From assembly GCA_964472015.1 (NCBI GenBank), contig CAYYIP010000010.1, positions 1 to 64,000 on the forward strand: a DNA stretch of 64,000 nt, written 5' to 3'. The notes below the pieces were generated by a model, which was not told the origin of the DNA, made no database searches, and saw nothing but the letters and a program-made list of their open reading frames with translations. Each line of letters begins with the position of its first letter. The stretch's first letter is position 1. Below, in pieces: positions 56,995 to 64,000 of this stretch. The DNA comes from JAAYTD01 sp964472015 (lineage in GTDB: Bacteria; Bacteroidota; Ignavibacteria; Kapaibacteriales; UBA2268). The position numbers were made by a program, and so were the translations under genes.

Positions 56995-58890
56995 TTATTG
57001 TAATAATAAAAGTTTTGCTTCTAAAGCAGTTATTTTTATATCATTTCCTATTTTTTTATTTGTTAATATATTTATAGAGTTTTCAGGTATTTTAATATTT
57101 ATAATTTCTTCATTATCAGAATAGTTACCTATAAATAAAATACTTTTATTATTTTCAATAATCCTTTGAAATATCAATATAGTATCAGTGCTATTATTCC
57201 ATAAATATATAGGGTATTCATTATTATTATTTTTATCTAAATATATTTTTCGTATTTTATTTATTTTTTCTATATAATCAATTATATTATTTTTTTCTTC
57301 CCATTTTAATTTGGCAATAGAAAATAAAGGTAATTTATCAACAGTAAATTCATCAGTATTAATGTTTTCAAATTCTAATCCTATATTAACTGGAAATTTT
57401 TCACATAATTCAAACCCAGAATGTAAAAATAAAGGTAATGGTAGCATTGCATTAACGGTATACATTAATTTATTAAACTTTACAGGGTTTTTACTTCTAC
57501 TTGCACTACGTGGAGTATTATGTGTTTCTGAAGTTGCAAAAAATTTTATGGGGAATTTTTTTTGTTCCAATTTATATATTAGTTCTTGCATTTTCTCACA
57601 CTTATGAGCATCAAAAGGTAAATATCCAATAATATTATCGTATCCTATTTCTGCTGATTTCTTATTTGGAATAAAATTTTCTTCCCAAAATAAGAAATTT
57701 TTATTATTTGTTCTAGTTTGTTTTATAATATTTTTTATTAATTTTTTGGGAATTGCATGTCCCATATCTATCATTACACCATCAATGTTAAATTTGTTTT
57801 GATAAAAAGGGACGATATTTTCAATATGTTCCCACAATTCTTTTTGTTCATTTTCAGGTCGAGCTAATTTATCATCATACATTCTTATTGTATTATATGC
57901 AATATAGTTGAATTTTGCATTATCATATAATTTTAAGTAAGTAATATCAGTCCACTCTGGTTGTGTATCATTTGGTGGCCAATCAGCAAAAGCACTTGGT
58001 ATTTGTACCTCTTGTCCTGTATCTGTTATTCCTATTATTTTTCCGTCTTTTTGTTGTGTTACTACTTTTGGTGTTTCACAAAACATATTTATATAATTCG
58101 CCGACGGTGCGGGGAGATTATTAAAATTAGAGTTTTCTACCTGTTCTTTTATTTTTATTAATTGTTCTTTTGTAAAAATAGGTGCAGAATACAATAAATT
58201 ATTTGAATTTTTATCTTTATTATTTGTTTTATTTTTTATTTGTGATTTTATCCAGTAGAACCATTCTGGATGGTTTATTGATAATTCACTATCTATACTT
58301 GCAGTTCGGAATACAAATTCTAAAACAACTTTTATGTCTAATAAGTGTGCTGCTTCAACAAAAGTCTCAAATAAAGTTTCTATAGACATATTTAATAAAG
58401 GTTCATTTAAATTCTCATCTAATTTATATGGATTAAAAATAGAGTAAGGCGAACCTAAGTTACCTTTTTTATTATATTTCCCGATTGAAGTAATAGGTAA
58501 TAAATAAATAATATCAATATTTAATTTTTTTAAATAAGGGAGCAATGCTATTGCTTTCAATAGTGTTCCAGTTTCTTTAAATTCACCTTTTATATTTTTT
58601 ATTATACCATCTTGGTTATGATCAAAAGCCGTTGTAAATCTTGTGAATAAATTATATACTATAGGATTTTTAGTTGTCTCTAAATTTGTTGTATTATTTA
58701 AAAATGTTTTATTATTTATTATCCAATCTATTTGATTTATATAAAATTCTATTGGATTTATAGATATTAGATTATCTTGAGTATTATATGTTTTTGTACT
58801 CCAAATATTAGGAAATGTATATAATTTTTTTAATTTCTTATTTTTGTCAATATCTATAAGTTTTTTTTTGAGTATTTCTAAATTTTTCAT
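56995..58890 (-). CDS. GH13-like (alpha-amylase fold) protein with altered catalytic residues
   Basis: About 631 residues, predicted cytoplasmic (no signal peptide). The alpha-amylase barrel is recognisable: VYNLFTRFTTAFDHNQDG, ALLPYLKKLNIDIIYLLPITSIGKYN, GSPYSIFNPYKLDENL, and DIKVVLEFVFRTAS followed by HPEWFYW. The catalytic regions are FNIDGVMIDMGHA (Asp375, nucleophile position), FLFWEENF (Glu403) and SETHNTPRSAS (His457-Asn458). The usual Arg two residues before the nucleophile is Met373, and the third Asp is Asn458. A small beta-domain ends the chain. ATG 58890 is chosen over one at 58965 because the added 25 residues are low-complexity translation of A/T-rich DNA. Substrate unknown; activity is uncertain. 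Confidence 0.75.
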   Translation of the reverse strand: MKNLEILKKKLIDIDKNKKLKKLYTFPNIWSTKTYNTQDNLISINPIEFYINQIDWIINNKTFLNNTTNLETTKNPIVYNLFTRFTTAFDHNQDGIIKNIKGEFKETGTLLKAIALLPYLKKLNIDIIYLLPITSIGKYNKKGNLGSPYSIFNPYKLDENLNEPLLNMSIETLFETFVEAAHLLDIKVVLEFVFRTASIDSELSINHPEWFYWIKSQIKNKTNNKDKNSNNLLYSAPIFTKEQLIKIKEQVENSNFNNLPAPSANYINMFCETPKVVTQQKDGKIIGITDTGQEVQIPSAFADWPPNDTQPEWTDITYLKLYDNAKFNYIAYNTIRMYDDKLARPENEQKELWEHIENIVPFYQNKFNIDGVMIDMGHAIPKKLIKNIIKQTRTNNKNFLFWEENFIPNKKSAEIGYDNIIGYLPFDAHKCEKMQELIYKLEQKKFPIKFFATSETHNTPRSASRSKNPVKFNKLMYTVNAMLPLPLFLHSGFELCEKFPVNIGLEFENINTDEFTVDKLPLFSIAKLKWEEKNNIIDYIEKINKIRKIYLDKNNNNEYPIYLWNNSTDTILIFQRIIENNKSILFIGNYSDNEEIINIKIPENSINILTNKKIGNDIKITALEAKLLLLQ

Positions 58891-58977
58891 TTTTTTATTC
58901 TTTGTAATATTTAATATATGTAAATTATGATATAAATAATATAAATATATATTGATTTTTGACATGCTTTTATTAAT

Positions 58978-59007
58978 AAAAAAGCACTGATAAGTCAGTG
59001 CTTTTTT
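58978..59007 (-). terminator. Terminator of the S1-domain gene
   Basis: Arms AAAAAAGCACTGA (58978-58990) and TCAGTGCTTTTTT (58995-59007) with loop TAAG, 34 nt beyond the minus-strand stop at 59041. Confidence 0.92.
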
Positions 59008-59040
59008 ATATATATTATAAAATAAATTTATAATAAAATA

Positions 59041-60294
59041 CTATTTTTTAAATAATTCTTTTTTAGAAGCTTCAGATAAAAGTTCAATAATAGAATAATT
59101 ATTTGTCCTATTTGAGTGTGTTTTTTTATTAATATATTTATTATTATTATTTATATTATTTTGTTGTTTTTCTATTCTTGGTTGAGGTTGATTTGCTGCT
59201 TCAAAAATTAATATACTTTTATCAGTATCTTTTGATGCTATACGTACTTGTACAATATCAAACATATTTAAATTTATTTTATTATCTTTTAAATAAGTTT
59301 TCATTTTACTTATAGGCATAAATCCTTCTATTTCATCATTAAGGGAAAGATAAACACCCTTTTTAGCAATAGAAATAACTGCTGCATTATATTCATTATC
59401 TAGTGAATATTTATCTACTATTTCATTCCAAGTATTTGGCAATGTTTTTCTATAAGATAAATTTATTTTAAGATTTTCTTTATCTATGTATATTATTTCT
59501 GTTTCAATTTCTTGACCTATTTTAAACATTTCTTTCAGATTAATATTATGTTTTGTCCAAGAAATCTCACTTTTTTTTACAAATCCATCAATTCCGGGAA
59601 TAATTTCAACAAATAAACCTGCTTCGATAATATTTTTAATTTTTTTATTTATTCTATCACCAACTTTAATATTATCTAATAAGTTTTTTACTGGTTCGGG
59701 TATATAATTTTCTATAGATAGAATAATTCTATATTTGTTGTTTTTATTTGTAATATCTACAATAGTAGCATCTAATTTATCATTAATTTTTATTCCTAAG
59801 TCCTCTATATTTGGCAAATGATATTTTGTTAATCTTGCCATAGGTGCGAAAGCGGATAATCCATTATCTAAATTAAAGACAAGTCCTTTATTAGGTAATA
59901 TTGCAACTACTGTACCGCTAACTTTCATATCTACTTTTAGCTCTTTAAGTAATTTATCTTCAATAACTTTAAGATAACTAATACTTACGGTACGAATATT
60001 ATCTTCAGCTAAAAAATCAATAATTGCAACTTCAATTTTAGAACCGACATTTTTTTGAAATTCTTCATTAGAAATATTGCGGTTATTTGTGAATAATTTA
60101 AAAGGTAGATATAAAGGTAATTCTTTATATTGAACTTTGAAGCCACCTTTAACTACGGAAGTTATTTCTACTTCTATTGTACCTTTTTTATTATATATTC
60201 CTTCTAATTCCGTATAAATTTGATTTATTTTATTACGTTTTTCGTTTGCTGCATCACTATTTGCAACTGTTTTTTCTAATTCTGTCGATTCCAT
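59041..60294 (-). CDS. S1 RNA-binding domain protein (ribosomal protein S1-like)
   Basis: A 417-residue protein with four S1/OB repeats (about 38-112, 123-196, 208-283, 300-365). A Asn/Lys/Gln-rich linker and a short C-terminal helix (IIELLSEASKKELF) follow. The third repeat has the ribosomal S1 signature GFVKKSEISWTKHNINLKEMFKIGQEIE (key residues SWTK). Bacteroidota S1 normally has six repeats and nearly 600 residues, so this is either a shortened RpsA or a paralogue. A full promoter lies upstream. No Shine-Dalgarno is visible. Confidence 0.82.
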   Translation of the reverse strand: MESTELEKTVANSDAANEKRNKINQIYTELEGIYNKKGTIEVEITSVVKGGFKVQYKELPLYLPFKLFTNNRNISNEEFQKNVGSKIEVAIIDFLAEDNIRTVSISYLKVIEDKLLKELKVDMKVSGTVVAILPNKGLVFNLDNGLSAFAPMARLTKYHLPNIEDLGIKINDKLDATIVDITNKNNKYRIILSIENYIPEPVKNLLDNIKVGDRINKKIKNIIEAGLFVEIIPGIDGFVKKSEISWTKHNINLKEMFKIGQEIETEIIYIDKENLKINLSYRKTLPNTWNEIVDKYSLDNEYNAAVISIAKKGVYLSLNDEIEGFMPISKMKTYLKDNKINLNMFDIVQVRIASKDTDKSILIFEAANQPQPRIEKQQNNINNNNKYINKKTHSNRTNNYSIIELLSEASKKELFKK

Positions 60295-60344
60295 ATAATT
60301 ATTTATGCCCTTAACTTAAATTATAAATATAATATTATAGATTA

Positions 60345-60376
60345 CAAATTTAATATATTTTATTGAATATATCAAA
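60345..60376 (-). promoter_or_regulatory. Promoter of the S1-domain gene (TTTG-N20-TAAATTTG)
   Basis: On the minus strand, TTTG (60373-60376) and TAAATTTG (60345-60352) are 20 nt apart, matching the Bacteroidota consensus. The leader would be about 45 nt. Confidence 0.6.
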
Positions 60377-60424
60377 AAAAAAATAAAATGTTATTTTACA
60401 CAAAATAAAGTCTTGTTTTTTTAT

Positions 60425-60432
60425 TATATTTG
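60425..60432 (+). promoter_or_regulatory. -7 promoter box of mnmG
   Basis: TATATTTG, 48 nt before the mnmG ATG, matches TAnnTTTG. The -33 element is not recognisable at the expected distance. Confidence 0.45.
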
Positions 60433-60480
60433 TACAATTATTAATTACATATATAGACAGATAAAATTGCTATTGTTTTT

Positions 60481-62355
60481 ATGAATAATATTTTTGATGT
60501 TATTGTTGTCGGCGGAGGGCATTCAGGATTAGAAGCAGCAAGAGTTGCATCTATTTTAAAGGTTAAAACAGCAATTATTACAAGTTCTTTAGATACTATT
60601 TGTAAACCGTCTTGCAATCCTAATATTGGCGGTACAGCAAAGGGGCATATTGTAAAAGAAATTGATGCATTAGGTGGCGTACAAGGTCTACTTGCAGATA
60701 AAGCAGGAATTCAATTTAAAATGTTGAATAAATCAAAAGGTCCAGCTATATGGTCGCCACGTGCTCAGATAGATAGAGATTTATATTCTATTGTAGCAAG
60801 GAAAGAATTAGAAAATATAGAAAATTTAACTATAATAAAACAGACGGTTTGTGAGATTACTTTAACAAAAAATAATATTGTTAAAAGTTGTAAAACGATA
60901 GAAAATGAGGAGTTTTTTGCAAAAAAAATAATATTATGTTGTGGTACTTTTCTTAATGGTAAAATTTTTATAGGTCAAGATTATATATGGGCAGGCAGAT
61001 TTGGCGAAGATTCAGTAAAAAAGATATCTGATTTATTGGAGTCAAATGGGTTGAAAAAAGGAAGACTTAAAACGGGTACGCCGCCGCGTATACATAAAAA
61101 CTTTATAAATTATTCTAAACTTCACATTGAAAAAGGAGACGAGTTTCCTCTTCCTTTTTCTCATAAAACTAATCAGGTTGTAAATAAAATTGTTTGTTAT
61201 TCAACAGATACTAATTCAACAACTCATAATATACTAAGAAAAGGGTTTGATGAATCGCCAATGTTTACCGGTCTTATAAAAGGGATTGGCCCGAGATATT
61301 GTCCATCTATAGAGGATAAAATTAATCGTTTTGCAGAACGAGATAGTCATAAAATTTTACTTGAACCGGAAGGGCTTAATACTAATTCTGTTTATGTAAA
61401 TGGATTCTCTACCAGTTTACCTAAGGATATACAACTTGAAGGGCTTAGAACTATAAAAGGGTTGGAAGAATGTAATATTTTACGTTATGGATATGCAATT
61501 GAATATGATTATTTTTATCCTGACCAATTAAATTTTACTTTGGAAAGTAAAGTTATAAATGGGCTATATCTTGCAGGTCAAATAAATGGGACTTCGGGAT
61601 ATGAGGAAGCAGCGTGTCAAGGTTTAATAGCGGGAATTAATGCAAGTTTAGCTGTACAAGGGAAAGAACCATTAAAATTAAAAAGAAATGAAGCTTATAT
61701 TGGTGTTCTAATTGATGATCTTGTTAATAAAAGTACAGATGAACCTTATAGAATGTTTACATCACTTGCAGAGTATAGATTATTATTAAGACAAGATAAT
61801 GCGATGGAAAGATTATCTAAATATGGTGCTGATTTAGGATTAATTTCACAAGAAGTATATGAAAAAGTATTGACTGAAAAAAAATATCTTGATAGAGCAT
61901 TTGAAGAAGCAAAATATACTAAATTAAAAGCGAATGAAGTTAATGATTATTTAAACGAAGTAAATGAGACAATTTTAAAAGAAACAACTTCTATTTATGC
62001 TCTTTCTAAAAGAGGGAATGTTAAATTAGAAAAACTTTTAAGTTTAATAAAAGATAAAGAATTACCTGAAAATTTAAAAGAAGTTAAAAATATACATAAC
62101 TTAATTGAAAAGTTAGAAGTTGAAATTAAATATGATGGATATATTAAAAAACAACAAAATGAAGTGGCTTATTTTTTAGAAAATGAAAATAAACGTATTC
62201 CAGAAAATTTTGATTATGATATGATAAAATCACTTTCTACGGAAGCAAAAATAAAATTAAAGAAAATAAGACCTACTTCTATAGGGCAAGCTTCTAGAAT
62301 ATCGGGGGTTTCGGCAACAGATATTTCTATTATTTCTATTTATATGAGATTATAA
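60481..62355 (+). CDS. mnmG: tRNA U34 carboxymethylaminomethyl modification enzyme MnmG
   Basis: A 624-residue FAD enzyme (GidA) that, with MnmE, modifies the wobble uridine of several tRNAs. The FAD-binding [15 protein letters not shown] is at residues 8-22, followed by [45 protein letters not shown] and the conserved [19 protein letters not shown] (about 378-396). The C-terminal helical domain that binds MnmE and tRNA is complete. Length is normal. Confidence 0.97.
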   Translation: MNNIFDVIVVGGGHSGLEAARVASILKVKTAIITSSLDTICKPSCNPNIGGTAKGHIVKEIDALGGVQGLLADKAGIQFKMLNKSKGPAIWSPRAQIDRDLYSIVARKELENIENLTIIKQTVCEITLTKNNIVKSCKTIENEEFFAKKIILCCGTFLNGKIFIGQDYIWAGRFGEDSVKKISDLLESNGLKKGRLKTGTPPRIHKNFINYSKLHIEKGDEFPLPFSHKTNQVVNKIVCYSTDTNSTTHNILRKGFDESPMFTGLIKGIGPRYCPSIEDKINRFAERDSHKILLEPEGLNTNSVYVNGFSTSLPKDIQLEGLRTIKGLEECNILRYGYAIEYDYFYPDQLNFTLESKVINGLYLAGQINGTSGYEEAACQGLIAGINASLAVQGKEPLKLKRNEAYIGVLIDDLVNKSTDEPYRMFTSLAEYRLLLRQDNAMERLSKYGADLGLISQEVYEKVLTEKKYLDRAFEEAKYTKLKANEVNDYLNEVNETILKETTSIYALSKRGNVKLEKLLSLIKDKELPENLKEVKNIHNLIEKLEVEIKYDGYIKKQQNEVAYFLENENKRIPENFDYDMIKSLSTEAKIKLKKIRPTSIGQASRISGVSATDISIISIYMRL

Positions 62356-62456
62356 ATTATTTTATTTATAGATATAAATTAATTATAAAAATATAGTTTT
62401 TTACAATTATTTAGATTACAGTTAAAATTAATATAAAAATTATTGTTAATAGTATT

Positions 62457-63863
62457 ATGTTTAAATTAGATACGATTATTTCACTTGCAAAAAGGCGAGG
62501 CTTTGTTTTTCAATCTTCTGAAATCTATGGTGGTATTAATGGATGCTGGGATTATGGACCAATGGGAGTTGAATTATTATTAAATATAAAAAACGCGTGG
62601 TGGCGTGAGATGACATCTCGTGACAATATTGAGGGACTTGATGCATCTATTTTGATGCATCCAAAAGTATGGGAAGCCTCAGGGCATCTTACTCAATTTT
62701 CAGATCCTATGATAGATAATAAGATAAGTAAAGCAAGATATAGAGCTGATAATCTTATTGAAGATTTTATTGAAAAATTACGTAAAAAAAACAAGTTAGA
62801 ACTTGCAATTGAATGTGAAAAAAAACTTGAAGACGCACAAACGCCGTATGATTTCTATAAAATTATTATTGATTATGGAATTAATGATCCTGTATCTGGT
62901 ACGGCAGATTGGACGGAAGTACGTAATTTTAATTTAATGTTCAAAACATTTATAGGACCTTTAGACGATTCCGCTTCTACTATATATTTAAGGCCAGAAT
63001 CAGCACAAGGGATATTTGTTAATTTTAAAAATGTTATGGAATGTGGACGTCAAAAAGTACCTTTTGGGATTGCTCAAATAGGGAAAGCGTTTCGTAATGA
63101 AATTAATACTAAAAATTTCTTATTTAGGACACGTGAATTTGAACAAATGGAAATGCAATTTTTCATAAAACCGGGAGAAGAGCAAGAGTGGTTTAATTAT
63201 TGGCGAGAACAAAGATGGAATTGGTATATTAAGCTTGGGATAAAAGCTGAAAAATTAAAATTTAAAGAACACGAAAAATTAGCTCATTATGCTAATAATG
63301 CAGTTGATATTGAATTTGAATTTCCGTTTGGATTTGGTGAAATTGAAGGTATACACTCACGTACTGATTTTGATCTTACTGCACATCAAAAATTATCAGG
63401 TAAAAAATTAGAATATATTGATACGGTAACAAAAGATAGGTTTGTGCCTTATGTTATAGAAACATCAGGTGGAGTTTCGCGAAGTTTAATGGCGTTTTTA
63501 TGTAATGCTTATGATGAAGATGAAGTTGATGGAGAAAAACGTGTTGTTTTACATTTTGATTCTAAATTAGCACCTATAAAACTTGGGATATTTCCGCTTG
63601 TTAATAAAGATGGAATGCCGGAAAAAGCGACTGCTATATATGAAGATATAAAAAATCATTTTAAAGTTCAGTATGATGCTTCGGGGGCTATTGGACGTAG
63701 ATATAGACGACAAGATGAAATAGGAACACCGTATTGTGTTACAATTGATGGTGATACATTAACTAATAATACTGTTACTGTTAGAGAAAGAGATTCTATG
63801 AAACAAGAAATTATCAATGTAGATAATTTAAAAACATATCTTTTTGATAATCTGAATAAATAA
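62457..63863 (+). CDS. glyS: Glycyl-tRNA synthetase (dimeric alpha2 type)
   Basis: A 468-residue class II synthetase of the single-chain alpha2 type rather than the alpha2-beta2 (GlyQ/GlyS) type. It begins with LAKRRGFVFQSSEIYGGINGCWDYGPMGVELLLNIKNAWW (key residues G-x-x-G-x-x-DYGP). Motif 2 is IGKAFRNEI...FLFRTREFEQMEMQFF (about 210-237). Motif 3 is ETSGGVSRSLMAFL. The anticodon-binding domain covers about 370-465. It lies 101 bp after mnmG with no clear promoter or terminator between, so read-through from mnmG is possible. Confidence 0.97.
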   Translation: MFKLDTIISLAKRRGFVFQSSEIYGGINGCWDYGPMGVELLLNIKNAWWREMTSRDNIEGLDASILMHPKVWEASGHLTQFSDPMIDNKISKARYRADNLIEDFIEKLRKKNKLELAIECEKKLEDAQTPYDFYKIIIDYGINDPVSGTADWTEVRNFNLMFKTFIGPLDDSASTIYLRPESAQGIFVNFKNVMECGRQKVPFGIAQIGKAFRNEINTKNFLFRTREFEQMEMQFFIKPGEEQEWFNYWREQRWNWYIKLGIKAEKLKFKEHEKLAHYANNAVDIEFEFPFGFGEIEGIHSRTDFDLTAHQKLSGKKLEYIDTVTKDRFVPYVIETSGGVSRSLMAFLCNAYDEDEVDGEKRVVLHFDSKLAPIKLGIFPLVNKDGMPEKATAIYEDIKNHFKVQYDASGAIGRRYRRQDEIGTPYCVTIDGDTLTNNTVTVRERDSMKQEIINVDNLKTYLFDNLNK

Positions 63864-64000
63864 AATAGATAAATATTATTTATAATACATAATAACAGTA
63901 TATAATTTTAAAATTCATTCTTTTATTATATTAATTATAATAATTATTTATATAATTATAATAATAGGGATATGCAATATTATTTTAATTTAAATAGATT

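Noticed and set aside
58891..58965. 25-residue N-terminal extension of the GH13-like protein
   Set aside because: Its Tyr/Leu/Asn-rich composition is that of translated intergenic A/T DNA. The ATG at 58890 begins the part with protein-like composition.
60391..60400. Single DnaA-box-like site TTTTACACA before mnmG as an origin (mnmG is near oriC in some bacteria)
   Set aside because: One mismatched site without a cluster. The group at 20.3-20.4 kb is much stronger.
63864..64000. Possible gene or RNA in the last 137 bp
   Set aside because: Only A/T-rich sequence with no frame, hairpin or promoter match. Any feature would extend beyond the window.

Overview
The window is very AT-rich (roughly a quarter G+C by eye, with intergenic DNA close to pure A/T). 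It comes from a Gram-negative bacterium of the Bacteroidota-Chlorobiota (FCB) group. The evidence is: several exported proteins with type IX secretion (T9SS) C-terminal sorting domains; a FadL-type outer-membrane protein; lipoproteins; a LolD-like ATPase; and promoter boxes of the Bacteroidota form (TTTG, 19-21 nt, TAnnTTTG) in front of several genes. The family mix fits Ignavibacteria/Kapaibacteria-like lineages best, but this is inference and no 16S gene is present. There is no phage, insertion sequence, CRISPR array or obvious transferred island.

Layout: 0.1-3.6 kb, a minus-strand run of FadL-like porin, LolD-like ATPase and class III CoA-transferase. 3.8-9.6 kb, tmk, rsmI and rpoC (minus). 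9.6-10.3 kb, a gene-free divergent region with a candidate small RNA. 10.3-13.9 kb, ftsQ-ftsA-ftsZ (plus). 13.9-19.0 kb, vanZ-like, nnrDE, a YfhO-like protein and engB (minus). 19.3-20.2 kb, ybaB-recR (plus), followed by a DnaA-box cluster that may be the replication origin. 20.7-37.3 kb, a TPR membrane protein followed by four consecutive T9SS cargo proteins, one of 2864 residues. 37.5-45.6 kb, phosphohexomutase, pnp, two small exported proteins, sixA, coaE and an LRR protein (minus). 45.9-56.2 kb, mlaD-like, degP-like, tRNA-Leu, tig, a LEA-like lipoprotein, a DUF21/CBS protein, an LCP lipoprotein and topA (plus). 56.2-60.3 kb, greA, a GH13-like protein and an S1-domain protein (minus). 60.5-63.9 kb, mnmG and glyS (plus).

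Most genes are housekeeping: transcription (rpoC, greA), translation (tRNA-Leu, glyS, mnmG, S1 protein, rsmI, tig), division (ftsQAZ, engB), DNA metabolism (topA, recR, tmk), RNA decay (pnp) and cofactors (coaE, nnrDE). The lineage-specific part is the block of secreted proteins at 21.5-37.3 kb, probably surface or extracellular proteins exported by a T9SS encoded elsewhere.

Main points for follow-up: rpoC is separated from rpoB at the same junction where ftsQ has lost its usual upstream dcw neighbours, which suggests a rearrangement breakpoint. That same junction carries a full promoter followed by a hairpin with a C-rich loop. There is a DnaA-box cluster after recR. A sigma-54-type promoter lies before ybaB. 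A tandem-duplicated promoter lies before tRNA-Leu. The greA leader contains a terminator-like hairpin. The GH13-like protein lacks invariant residues.
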